Notes under the pieces: model-generated
What the model saw: only the letters and a program-made list of their open reading frames with translations
The model's database searches: none
Told to the model about the DNA's origin: nothing
Position numbers and translations under genes: made by a program
From: Saprospiraceae bacterium
Lineage (GTDB): Bacteria; Bacteroidota; Bacteroidia; Chitinophagales; Saprospiraceae
Direction of reading: 5' to 3'
Length of the DNA: 64,000 nucleotides
NCBI GenBank assembly: GCA_020628095.1
Contig: JAHDFP010000002.1
Span: forward strand, 186,001 to 250,000
Part shown: positions 1 through 8,613 of the stretch, in pieces
How the letters are laid out: each line of letters begins with the position of its first letter
Position numbering within the stretch: position 1 is the stretch's first letter

Positions 1-2913
1 TGACTCCTCTTTATTGACGTAGTGATATGCGTCTCTTTTGGTGCCATTGACTATTAGGTTTTCATCAGTTCCAGAAGCTATGGTTTTAGTCTTAGAATAT
101 TTTAGTTTTAGTCTTGTACTTTTTTCTCTTTGTGATCTTACGCCATTATCAAGGTATTTTTTATCTACCCATGTTATTTTATTGTCCTGACTATATGTGA
201 TAAGTACTTGCGGAATAGTTATTTGTCTGTTTCCATAATTAATGATATTGCAAGAAATCATATCATCTAAGAGTACTATGTCCTTTATGCCATAATATTT
301 ATACAATTTCTCGTCAGTGACGACACTACTTACGAAAACAGCAAATTCTATATCCGATCCATCCGTATGACTAGCTAAAATGTTTTTAGATGTTTCTGCG
401 GGAAAATCAATTCTAAATGGCGTACCTTCTTTCGGTAATAGATTATGTAAGGTGATGTCTTCCGCATTATTGTTAATTATTTCTTGACCAAGACTATCAT
501 ATAGTATTCCTTTTATATTGATGTAAGATGGGTCTACATCTGTGTTGGTTATATGACCAACGATGTGCAATGTGCTATCTTTAGTAATTAGTTGCGCTTG
601 ATCTATATATATCTCTGGTCTATCCAGTATGTCCTCATGCTGTGTTACTCCCGCAAGTGCCTGTCGTTTTCCATGGTTGAGAAAGTCCACATCTGGTAAT
701 CTTATAAATTGATCTGGTGTGACGTCTTTTTCATAAGAATCATGCTGGATGTACCATAGGTCATTTTCTTGTCTCAGTATGAGCTTATATTTTTTATCAA
801 AGCGTTGTACTGCTGTTAGCCATTTGCTTGTAACATGGACTTCTTTGATAGTTGCACCGACAGACTCTATTTGGTTTATTATTATGGTATCTAATTTGGC
901 ATAGCTGGCAAGTAATCCATCTTCTAGCGATCTTTCCAGCATGTATTGCTCTTGTGAGATGTTTTCCTTGTTATATAGCAGTTGATAGGCTTCATCTAAT
1001 TTTTTATAATCTATTAAGTGAAAATAATTATGAATTAAAGCCTCTGGATCTGACTGAAAATTTTTGTTTTTATAAAATTCTAAAAGTTGAAAAATTACAA
1101 TAAGAAAAATAAAGATGAACCAGACGGAGTATAAGAAGTAGGCATTCTTGGATGAGGTGTAAGGGGTATTGTTTCTTATGGGTTGATTCTTTTTGTTTAG
1201 AAATAAAAAGACTAAGAGTGCAATTATCAAAGAACTCAAGGGTAAGATACCCCACATAATTTTTTGGTAGCGCGGCATTTTCTTTTTGGGCAGAATGCTG
1301 GGTAGGTCATTGACTCCTTTTCTTTCCCATACGTCAATATTATTTTCCAGTGGATTTAATTTGGACCAGCCGTAGAATGCTAGGGCTGATTCGTAAAATT
1401 TATCATTATTGAAAATATACTTAAGATTATATTTTTCTGGGACTGAGAGAAAATCTCTCAGAGCGCTCAGTCCTTGTTCTCCTAGATACTTTGAGTTCTC
1501 TATTCTTTCTATCGCTTTAGTTGTAAGTTCTGGTAATCTTCTTGCAGAATGATAGTTGCCATCTACACTCAAAGCGTTAGTATGAGCTGCGAGCCATGCC
1601 ATCTGATCCCCGAAACCCAGAGTCATATACCTCCATCGATCGTGTCCATCTCTTTCTAAAAACTGGACTATAGGGTCTATGTCAACAGGATCGGGTTGCA
1701 TGGGTTGCATATTGCTCATATTGATCGTGAGTACATTAGTCAGTACTATCATTATGGCGATACAGAAGAGAATTACTTTATGTACCAAGGGAGCTATCTT
1801 CTCTCTTAGGAAAGAGGCAAAAGACCCCTCTATAAGACTATATATGATACTAGCAAAAAAGGGCAGGGCAATAATGGTCGCCCAAAAGGTGAACCTATCC
1901 AAAGTCAATATGTTGAAGGCATTTTCGCCGAGAATCAACTTAGGGATGGGAGTCGTGCCACCTGTGCCGAGTATGAATAGGAGTGAAAAGGAAAGACCAA
2001 GAAAAATATTTCTCTTGCGGAAGATTCTATCTAGTATAGGAATAAGAAAGAATAACTTGACACCCCATGGAATGAGAAAGAAAACCAATCCAAGATTAGG
2101 TTCTGCTAAGAAGTCTGCTCTTGAGCCGTGTGGAATGCTTATCTGAGTAATAGGATCGGTTTTGCTCCAGTACCAATATGGAAAAATCATACATATAACG
2201 ATCAATATGGTAGTGCAACCTATGAGTATCGCTTTCCATTTGAGTGTCCATACTTTCTCCACGAAATGGACGAACCTTAGCTTTTCTATACCACCTTGCT
2301 CTTCTATTGCCACATCCATTACTGCCACACCCAATACGGGTGCTATAAAAAATACAGCCCCAAATATGGTCGTCACATGATGTGCACAGGTCAAACATGC
2401 TAGTAAACTAACACCCTTGACGAAATAAGATATTTTATTGAATCGAATCCATTTGTAAAGCTCTGGACAAGCATTGAGTAAGATGGCTATTCCCGTAATG
2501 CTAGGTAGTTGACCAAATAGGTGGACAGCCTCTACATAAGACGTAAGAAAGACAGCTAGCACAGCCGCATAACCCGCCACAACATCTGATACCCAAATCT
2601 TAGCAAAGTGATAACATCCTCTTACGAATAATAAAATGGAACATAGACAACAGACTATGAACCCCAATTTGAGACCGATCACCTTTGATAATAAGGCTAT
2701 GATATGGTGTATAAGCGGCGGATAACTGGTCATCGTAAATCCAGTATACCACTTATAGTTCCAAGGCTCAAACCAATGGTGAGAGTAATGCTCTGCGAAG
2801 AAAATATGTACATAGGCATCATAGGTATTACCCATCGTATAGGCGAGTAATGTACCATGAAAGATCAGCGCTATACCAAGCGCTAGGTAGTAATATACCT
2901 TATGTCTATGCAA
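1..2913 (-). CDS. Large polytopic membrane protein (PTPS_related/GT-C-like) with NTF2-like and FxLYD-like C-terminal domains, 3' end cut
   Basis: Reading the minus strand gives one uninterrupted frame from an in-frame TAA near 2991 to the window edge, so the C-terminus is missing (at least 971 codons). No ATG precedes the first membrane segment. The TTG at 2911-2913 gives a short basic N-terminus followed by a signal anchor (residues 5-25), so I prefer it. Asp32 and His36 (DAYVH) follow that segment, as in PTPS_related and GT-C-type polytopic proteins, and many hydrophobic segments follow to about residue 560. One more membrane helix (about 590-610) is followed by a soluble part. Residues about 622-728 look like an NTF2-like domain, and about 775-840 resemble an FxLYD domain (ITNTDVDPSYINIKG, then LYDSLGQ). 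The family call rests on pattern, not on an alignment. It diverges from a GT2 gene, which would suit a lipid-linked sugar role, but the substrate is unknown. Confidence 0.72.
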   Translation of the reverse strand, partial: MHRHKVYYYLALGIALIFHGTLLAYTMGNTYDAYVHIFFAEHYSHHWFEPWNYKWYTGFTMTSYPPLIHHIIALLSKVIGLKLGFIVCCLCSILLFVRGCYHFAKIWVSDVVAGYAAVLAVFLTSYVEAVHLFGQLPSITGIAILLNACPELYKWIRFNKISYFVKGVSLLACLTCAHHVTTIFGAVFFIAPVLGVAVMDVAIEEQGGIEKLRFVHFVEKVWTLKWKAILIGCTTILIVICMIFPYWYWSKTDPITQISIPHGSRADFLAEPNLGLVFFLIPWGVKLFFLIPILDRIFRKRNIFLGLSFSLLFILGTGGTTPIPKLILGENAFNILTLDRFTFWATIIALPFFASIIYSLIEGSFASFLREKIAPLVHKVILFCIAIMIVLTNVLTINMSNMQPMQPDPVDIDPIVQFLERDGHDRWRYMTLGFGDQMAWLAAHTNALSVDGNYHSARRLPELTTKAIERIENSKYLGEQGLSALRDFLSVPEKYNLKYIFNNDKFYESALAFYGWSKLNPLENNIDVWERKGVNDLPSILPKKKMPRYQKIMWGILPLSSLIIALLVFLFLNKKNQPIRNNTPYTSSKNAYFLYSVWFIFIFLIVIFQLLEFYKNKNFQSDPEALIHNYFHLIDYKKLDEAYQLLYNKENISQEQYMLERSLEDGLLASYAKLDTIIINQIESVGATIKEVHVTSKWLTAVQRFDKKYKLILRQENDLWYIQHDSYEKDVTPDQFIRLPDVDFLNHGKRQALAGVTQHEDILDRPEIYIDQAQLITKDSTLHIVGHITNTDVDPSYINIKGILYDSLGQEIINNNAEDITLHNLLPKEGTPFRIDFPAETSKNILASHTDGSDIEFAVFVSSVVTDEKLYKYYGIKDIVLLDDMISCNIINYGNRQITIPQVLITYSQDNKITWVDKKYLDNGVRSQREKSTRLKLKYSKTKTIASGTDENLIVNGTKRDAYHYVNKEES

Positions 2914-3129
2914 TATCAGAGACTTATGGATTAAAGATAAGTTTAATATGAAATCTAGACCGTCTAAGTACCCGCTTAATTTAGTAGGTTATATAATGTA
3001 GTATGTCGAGGCAAAACCAAAAAAAGGCATTTACCTACCGAAAAACGAAGATCAATACCGCGTTATCTAATATGAAGGTGGGAGGCTCTATATACCCTCA
3101 TATTTGAATTGTAATTAAAAAAACAGAAT

Positions 3130-3924
3130 ATGAAAAAGGGTATTGTCATTCCATGTTATAACGAAGCTAATAGATTACAATTAGATAGATTCCAGAACTT
3201 TATTGATAATAATAAGTCGTACATACTTTGCTTTGTCAATGATGGTAGTAAAGATGAGACGTTGGAGCAGTTAGAAGATTTCAGAACAGGAAATGAGTCT
3301 CTAGTAATAATAGAGAATCTTGCAATCAATCAAGGAAAGGCGGAAGCAGTGAGAAATGGGGTACAAGCTCTTTTGGCATTATCAGATGTAGAGACAATTG
3401 GCTATTTAGATGCAGATTTGGCTACAGGATTTGAAGACTATATGAGGCTAGAGAATCAAATTCATACTGAAGGAAAGAATATGGTTTTCGGGTCAAGAAA
3501 AATGGATGATAGCGAAGGCATAGAAAGGTCCGCTTTTAGAAAGTTTGCTTCTTGGGTTATAGGGATGATGATAAAGGTACTTATCGGTATGCCTATCAAT
3601 GATACTCAATGTGGCGCTAAAGTATTTACAAGAGCACTGGCAAGAGATATTTTTGATAGATCATTTTTGTCCAGATGGTTATTCGATGTTGAGATTTTTA
3701 TAAGAATCAATAATAAGTTCAGCAAGGCAAGCATGGAAGTCATCAAAGAGGTGGCATTAGATCAGTGGGAAGAAGTAGAGGGATCAAAGATTACTATGAG
3801 AGATACGCTCAAATTTCCTTTGGCACTATTAGAGATCGGATATGATTACAAACTAAAGCCAATTATGGCAAATATGAGTATGACCTCCAGAAGATCAATG
3901 CCTGTGGTCAGACCTGCTGCCTAA
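3130..3924 (+). CDS. Family 2 glycosyltransferase, dolichol-phosphate-sugar-synthase-like
   Basis: This 264-residue soluble GT-A enzyme probably transfers a sugar from a nucleotide donor to a polyprenyl phosphate at the inner face of the membrane. It shows the GT2 N-terminal motif IVIPCYNEANR (residues 5-15), VNDGS (36-40), the metal-binding DAD (94-96), the DTQCGAKVF block (158-166) and RWLFDVEI (182-189). The last two are characteristic of the DPM1/ALG5-like branch, as is the later WEEVEGSK. It lacks the C-terminal membrane helices of some polyisoprenyl-phosphate transferases, so membrane association would be peripheral. It is divergent from the large membrane protein upstream, and a lipid-linked donor made here could serve a GT-C-type partner (inference). 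The ATG start lies directly before the first beta strand. Confidence 0.85.
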   Translation: MKKGIVIPCYNEANRLQLDRFQNFIDNNKSYILCFVNDGSKDETLEQLEDFRTGNESLVIIENLAINQGKAEAVRNGVQALLALSDVETIGYLDADLATGFEDYMRLENQIHTEGKNMVFGSRKMDDSEGIERSAFRKFASWVIGMMIKVLIGMPINDTQCGAKVFTRALARDIFDRSFLSRWLFDVEIFIRINNKFSKASMEVIKEVALDQWEEVEGSKITMRDTLKFPLALLEIGYDYKLKPIMANMSMTSRRSMPVVRPAA

Positions 3925-3980
3925 TAAAAATAGTCAGACCGCAAGATTTGATTCTCAGAGAGTCCTCCTATCTTTAGTAC

Positions 3981-4925
3981 ATGGACCTTGATTATAAATC
4001 TCTACTGGAAAAAGCTCTTGCTGATATTACCCCTCTTGTACATAACACACCCGTGTTAAGCTCGACTAAGATCAATGAAATATCGGATGCTCAGATTTTT
4101 TTCAAATGTGAAAATTTTCAGAAAACAGGAGCTTTTAAAATGAGAGGAGCTTCTAATGCGATAGTAAATCTGACACCAGAACAAAAATCCAAAGGTGTTG
4201 TAACTCATTCGTCGGGAAATATGGCGCAGGCTGTTTCCCTTGCGGCTCATAATCTTGGTATTGCAGCATATATTGTTATGCCGGAGAATGCACCAGAGGT
4301 AAAAAAAGAAGCCGTGAGCGCTTATGGAGGCATTGTAACGGAGGTAGAATCTACCATAGAGGCCAGAGAAGCCATGGCCAAAAAAATTAATCAGGATAAA
4401 GGAGCATCTATGATACACCCCTCTAATGATCTTAACGTCATTATGGGGCAAGCCACATCTGCCATGGAATTATTATCGAAGCACTCCGACTTAGATCACG
4501 TACTGACCCCAGTTGGCGGTGGTGGATTAGTGGCTGGGACTTCTTTGGCGGTAAATTATTTTTCTAATGATTGTACTACGATAGGCTCAGAACCTGAAGT
4601 TGTAGACGATGCCTACCGCTCACTGCAGTCTGGAAAAATAGAGAGAAACGATCGTATTGATACCATAGCGGATGGATTGCGTACACATCTCGGCGACATT
4701 AACTTTCCCATTATTCAGAAGCATGTGAGTCATATTATAACCGTAACCGAAGGAGAGATTATTCAGGCAATGAGACTGATATGGGAAAGAATGAAAATCA
4801 TAATAGAGCCATCATGTGCTGTACCACTTGCCGCTGTTCTTAATTCAAAAGAATTTTTCCGGAAAAAGAAAGTCGGAATAATCTTGTCTGGTGGTAATGT
4901 CGATCTGGGTAAGTTACCTTTTTAG
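3981..4925 (+). CDS. PLP-dependent threonine/serine dehydratase or serine racemase family enzyme
   Basis: This fold-type II PLP enzyme of 314 residues has the length of catabolic threonine dehydratase or serine racemase and lacks the C-terminal ACT domain of biosynthetic IlvA. Lys53 in the QKTGAFKMRGA block is the expected Schiff-base lysine. The phosphate-binding glycine loop is GGGGL (179-183). SSGN at 77-80 is followed by Met81, where most relatives have His (SSGNHAQ), an unusual substitution beside the cofactor. The reaction is probably deamination of Ser/Thr to a 2-oxo acid, or racemisation, in the cytoplasm. It follows the GT2 gene by 56 bases on the same strand, with no obvious functional link. 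Confidence 0.85.
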   Translation: MDLDYKSLLEKALADITPLVHNTPVLSSTKINEISDAQIFFKCENFQKTGAFKMRGASNAIVNLTPEQKSKGVVTHSSGNMAQAVSLAAHNLGIAAYIVMPENAPEVKKEAVSAYGGIVTEVESTIEAREAMAKKINQDKGASMIHPSNDLNVIMGQATSAMELLSKHSDLDHVLTPVGGGGLVAGTSLAVNYFSNDCTTIGSEPEVVDDAYRSLQSGKIERNDRIDTIADGLRTHLGDINFPIIQKHVSHIITVTEGEIIQAMRLIWERMKIIIEPSCAVPLAAVLNSKEFFRKKKVGIILSGGNVDLGKLPF

Positions 4926-5079
4926 TGCCACATCTATTTACATAATGTTATCCAATGTTTCGGAACTAACTATGACATCAGCTCAGTTTTTATAGGTGAA
5001 TCCATGATAACTAAAAGTGCGTTTTTTTAAGCAATTAGTAAGAACAAAAATCTGGGTTCAATCTTTAGAATAATAAAGA

Positions 5080-5087
5080 TATTTTTG
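5080..5087 (+). promoter_or_regulatory. TAnnTTTG-type -7 box before the FNR gene
   Basis: TATTTTTG matches the Bacteroidota -7 consensus TAnnTTTG. It ends only five bases before the ATG of the ferredoxin reductase, so transcription would begin at or near the start codon (a leaderless or nearly leaderless mRNA). No convincing TTG -33 element sits at the usual spacing. Confidence 0.4.
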
Positions 5088-5092
5088 CGACC

Positions 5093-6103
5093 ATGATTAG
5101 TACGGATATAGCGATAATAGGTGCTGGACCATGTGGGTTGTTCACTGTTTTTGAGGCTGGCTTACTCAAGCTGAAATGTCATCTTATAGATGCCTTGCCA
5201 CAGGTGGGTGGCCAATTAAGCGAGATATATCCGAAAAAACCCATCTATGATATTCCAGGCTATCCATCCATATTGGCTGGAGAATTAGTGGATAACCTGA
5301 TGGAGCAGATTGCGCCCTTTAACCCCACATTTAGCTTGGCTCAACGTGCAGAATCAATAGAAAAAACTGATGATGATCAGTATATTATTACGACCAATAA
5401 GGGAGAAAAAATAAAGGCACCAGTTATTGCTATTGCAGGAGGACTCGGTTCTTTCGAGCCTAGAAAACCACCTATAGAAGGATTGAGTAAGTATGAAGAC
5501 AAAGGTCTTTACTACATGATAAGAGATCCAGAACAATTTCGTGATCAGAAAATATTGATAGCTGGAGGTGGAGACTCGGCTTTGGATTGGACTATAGAAT
5601 TAGCCGATATAGCGGCAGAACTGACATTGATTCATAGACGTAGTAGTTTCAGAGGTGCTTTAGATAGTGTAGAAAAGGTCAAATCATTATCCGAAAGCGG
5701 TAAGATTAGTATGATAACCGAGGCTCAGGCAGTAGGTGTTTTGGGTAATGAAAAACTGGAAGCGGTAAATGTCAAAATGAAGAATGGAGAATCTCTGAAT
5801 ATAAAAGTGGACTCATTTATACCTCTTTTTGGACTAACACCAAAATTAGGTCCTATCGCCGATTGGGGGCTTAATATAGAGAGAAGTGCGATAGAGGTAG
5901 ATACCTATGATTATAGCACTAACGTCAAGGGAGTATACGCCATAGGAGACATTAATACTTATCCAGGGAAGCTAAAGCTGATACTTTGCGGTTTTCATGA
6001 GGCGACGCTTATGGTACAATCTGCGTTTAAGTTGATTTATCCAGATCAAAAGTTAAGTTTTAAATATACGACCGTTACAGGTGTGTCAGGATTCAATAAT
6101 TAA
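5093..6103 (+). CDS. Ferredoxin--NADP reductase, type 2 (thioredoxin-reductase-like)
   Basis: This FAD enzyme of 336 residues moves electrons between NADPH and ferredoxin in the cytoplasm. The FAD dinucleotide-binding motif is IIGAGPCG (8-15), the NADPH-binding glycine motif is IAGGGDSALDW (156-166), and GVYAIGD (280-286) is the second FAD signature. There is no CxxC redox pair of the thioredoxin reductase kind, and VGGQLSEIYP (38-47) is typical of the YumC-like FNR2 group. A [2Fe-2S] ferredoxin gene begins three bases after its stop, so enzyme and partner are almost certainly co-transcribed. Confidence 0.93.
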   Translation: MISTDIAIIGAGPCGLFTVFEAGLLKLKCHLIDALPQVGGQLSEIYPKKPIYDIPGYPSILAGELVDNLMEQIAPFNPTFSLAQRAESIEKTDDDQYIITTNKGEKIKAPVIAIAGGLGSFEPRKPPIEGLSKYEDKGLYYMIRDPEQFRDQKILIAGGGDSALDWTIELADIAAELTLIHRRSSFRGALDSVEKVKSLSESGKISMITEAQAVGVLGNEKLEAVNVKMKNGESLNIKVDSFIPLFGLTPKLGPIADWGLNIERSAIEVDTYDYSTNVKGVYAIGDINTYPGKLKLILCGFHEATLMVQSAFKLIYPDQKLSFKYTTVTGVSGFNN

Positions 6104-6106
6104 TCT

Positions 6107-6436
6107 TTGGAAGATAATATTATAAAAATAGAAGTCGAAGATAGATCAGGTGAACTACATCTGATAGAAGGCCCTACAGATATGAATTTAAATCTCATGG
6201 AGATACTGAAAGCTCATGAACTAGATGTCGAAGGGACTTGCGGCGGTATGGCATTGTGCGCCTCGTGTCACTGTTATATTAATTCCAACCACCAGCTCGC
6301 AGAGGCATCAGAGGACGAAGAAGATATGCTGGACCAAGCCTTCTTTGTAGAAGATAATAGCCGACTAAGTTGCCAGATCAGATTGGAGAAAAGTCTGGAT
6401 GGATTGAAAGTTAAGTTAGCTCCTGTCTCTGATTAA
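6107..6436 (+). CDS. [2Fe-2S] ferredoxin (adrenodoxin-like)
   Basis: This small electron carrier of 109 residues has the cluster ligand pattern of vertebrate-type/ISC ferredoxins: Cys45-x5-Cys51-x2-Cys54 and a distant Cys89. An extra Cys56 lies in ALCASCHCY. The sequence is acidic, especially residues 66-74, which suits docking to a reductase. Translation starts with TTG at 6107-6109, three bases after the stop of the type 2 FNR, and no ATG is available nearby. The pair forms an NADPH-FNR-ferredoxin chain. The final acceptor is not encoded here. Confidence 0.92.
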   Translation: MEDNIIKIEVEDRSGELHLIEGPTDMNLNLMEILKAHELDVEGTCGGMALCASCHCYINSNHQLAEASEDEEDMLDQAFFVEDNSRLSCQIRLEKSLDGLKVKLAPVSD

Positions 6437-6443
6437 GTAGAAG

Positions 6444-7331
6444 TCACTGATTATTTTCTATCATGCTTTCTGGTAGGAAAACATCCATTTTAGTGCCTGT
6501 GTGGTAATGTGTATCGACCTCTATAGAGCCTCCGTGATATTCTAATATTTTTTTGCAGATAGGAAGTCCCATTCCCGTTCCTTGCTTTGATCTGTCCAGT
6601 CTCGTATATATCTCAAATACTTTCTTAGCATACTGAGGATCAATTCCAATCCCATTATCCATAAAGGAAACAACAAGTTGATTTTGTCTTTTTTCACATT
6701 CTATTTTGATGATCGGATTTTTGTCAGACTTAAATTTTATAGCATTGGATATTAGATTCTGAAATAACTGGTCAAACGCACTTGGAAAACTTTTGATTTT
6801 TGGTAGAGTCTGACTTTTTATGGTCGCATTATTTTCACTAATCAGTTGATGCATAGATTTAGTGCATCTGCTCAGTACTATATTAAGGTCTTCTTGGATG
6901 GTATTTTCTGATTTGAATTCCTCTATAACAAGGTAGTTAGTCAGATCGGTCAGGTAACTATACATGGTCTTACAGGCCTCTGTGATTAGACCAATATATT
7001 CTTGTTCTTTGCTGTGGTCTTCTGTGAGATTCTTTCCGAGAAGATTAGAAAATGCTGAAATAGTCCTTAGCGGTTCTTTGAGATTATGGGCTGCAATATA
7101 GGAGAACTCGCGACTGAGCTCTGCTGCTTTTTTTAGCTCTAAGTTCTTATCCAGTATTTCTTTGGAGCTAAGCTCCATTGCCCTATTGAGCAATTGCATT
7201 TCTTTCTTATACAACTTATAAGAAGAATCTACTTGTGATAGTAAGGCTTTTATATCACTAGGCTGATCCTCTATTTGGATATTACACTTACGGAGTTGCC
7301 TTTTTAGTATCTTTTCGTAATCAGGATTCAT
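6444..7331 (-). CDS. Soluble sensor histidine kinase paired with a FIST protein
   Basis: This 295-residue kinase has no membrane segment, PAS or HAMP domain. A predicted coiled coil (about 30-78) leads into the H-box AAHNLKEPLR with phospho-acceptor His82. The HATPase_c domain carries the N box (QNLISNAIKF, 191-200), G1 (DNGIGI, 225-230) and G2 (GTGMGL, 251-256), so it should be active. The HNLKEPLR H-box is typical of cytoplasmic PAS/GAF-type kinases. Its ATG overlaps the stop of the upstream FIST gene by four bases, implying translational coupling and a shared job. I infer that the FIST protein senses a ligand and the kinase relays it. No response regulator lies in the window. Confidence 0.9.
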   Translation of the reverse strand: MNPDYEKILKRQLRKCNIQIEDQPSDIKALLSQVDSSYKLYKKEMQLLNRAMELSSKEILDKNLELKKAAELSREFSYIAAHNLKEPLRTISAFSNLLGKNLTEDHSKEQEYIGLITEACKTMYSYLTDLTNYLVIEEFKSENTIQEDLNIVLSRCTKSMHQLISENNATIKSQTLPKIKSFPSAFDQLFQNLISNAIKFKSDKNPIIKIECEKRQNQLVVSFMDNGIGIDPQYAKKVFEIYTRLDRSKQGTGMGLPICKKILEYHGGSIEVDTHYHTGTKMDVFLPESMIENNQ

Positions 7332-8431
7332 TTCTCTGAGAAGTAGGTAATAACCATAGTTTGATTATGGAGGACAGGGGATTCTTCAGAACTACATATT
7401 TCTCCATAACTATACAGCCCAGTCATTGGTACATTTTTATATATTTCCATGAATGGTAGGATTTCTTCTTCCACTCTGGATTCCATAATTATTCTTCTCC
7501 CGACACAACTCGCAATAAATATATACTCCACAGGAAATGCAATCTGTTCTTCTGATAATTCTTCTACATTATCTATTAGGTCATCGATATTGGTTCTCAT
7601 TAAGTTGACGACAGAGCCTTGCGGAATGTTCCCTGCGAATGTCATGGTTTTGGACTTTTCGTCTATGCTGAGAACTGTTCTGATGGTGGAATTACCCTCC
7701 TTATCCAGAATAGATAACGGAAAATAAAGTGCTGATCCTGGCAACTCACTTGACAGGTGCCCGAGATATTCTTTATACAGGTCTAAGGCCGGTTTGCCGT
7801 CTAGTTCTTCTAATACATTGAGATTTGATTTAGTGACAGTTCTTTGCGGTCCGAAAACATGAAACCCAGAGCACTTATTGGTTTTTACTTTTAGATTTTG
7901 TCCGTAGAATCCAATGGCGACGATTTGATTGGTGCTAGGTAAGTCGTTGAGACCTATTAAGGTCTCGCTAAAACGAACGCCATCACCTGCTATGGCTCCA
8001 GAAATCGAAAAAGTATATTGATCTGTCTGTAATCCTTGGATTAGCAGATCGCTATTGACAAAATGACCATCAGCAAAAATCATAAGGTGTGTCAGGTCAT
8101 TGTTGACCATTGTCTTTAGTATATCTGCTCCTATTTCGAGTTCATCTTGATTTTCTGAGTAAGTCCAGGAATTGCAATCGACCTTCGTTTTGTCAAATGT
8201 AATCCCATTGACAAGAAACGTGTCGTCGTGTACTAGCTCGTCATAAAAGTGTCCACTTGTAGAACAAAAGATGATGTTCTTGGAGTTTATTTTTTGGCTT
8301 AACTCATGATGCGTACTCCTATCGCTTAGACTGTTGGTAGAACTTAATATGATCGTAAGATCTTCGGAGCGATCAGATATGTTCAATTGATCTATACCAT
8401 CTTTAGTAATGGAATATTGATTTATTTTCAT
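7328..8431 (-). CDS. FIST domain protein (FIST_N and FIST_C), putative ligand sensor
   Basis: The protein has 367 residues with no signal peptide or membrane segment. The order fits FIST_N (about 20-210; LTIILSSTN, IIFCSTSGHFYDELVHDDT, AISGAIAGDGVRF) followed by FIST_C (about 215-345; ELDGKPALDLYKEYLG, GNIPQGSVVNLMR, and EYIFIASCVGRRIIM near the end). FIST domains occur in signalling proteins and are thought to bind small ligands, possibly amino acids. That role is known only by family inference. It is the first gene of a two-gene unit with the histidine kinase and ends in an ATGA overlap with it. A 182-base gap separates it from the convergent class A PBP side and holds nothing recognisable. 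Confidence 0.88.
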   Translation of the reverse strand: MKINQYSITKDGIDQLNISDRSEDLTIILSSTNSLSDRSTHHELSQKINSKNIIFCSTSGHFYDELVHDDTFLVNGITFDKTKVDCNSWTYSENQDELEIGADILKTMVNNDLTHLMIFADGHFVNSDLLIQGLQTDQYTFSISGAIAGDGVRFSETLIGLNDLPSTNQIVAIGFYGQNLKVKTNKCSGFHVFGPQRTVTKSNLNVLEELDGKPALDLYKEYLGHLSSELPGSALYFPLSILDKEGNSTIRTVLSIDEKSKTMTFAGNIPQGSVVNLMRTNIDDLIDNVEELSEEQIAFPVEYIFIASCVGRRIIMESRVEEEILPFMEIYKNVPMTGLYSYGEICSSEESPVLHNQTMVITYFSEK

Positions 8432-8613
8432 TTTTGTGTGAGGTTGTAATCGGTGCTAATTGGGCTTAAGAAGCGTTAGATAAATAAATGATTTTGGGGA
8501 ATTTTTTGGATGCTACGTATAAATATACAAATAATAGAATTGATCTGCTTGGCGCATAGTTGAGTTTGTCTTCTTGGTTCTATGTAAAGTGGTCAAGCAA
8601 ATAAAAGTAGACC

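Noticed and set aside
852-2398. Several 60-155 residue frames on both strands
   Set aside because: They lie inside the large minus-strand membrane protein frame, have irregular composition and no motifs, so they are shadows of that gene.
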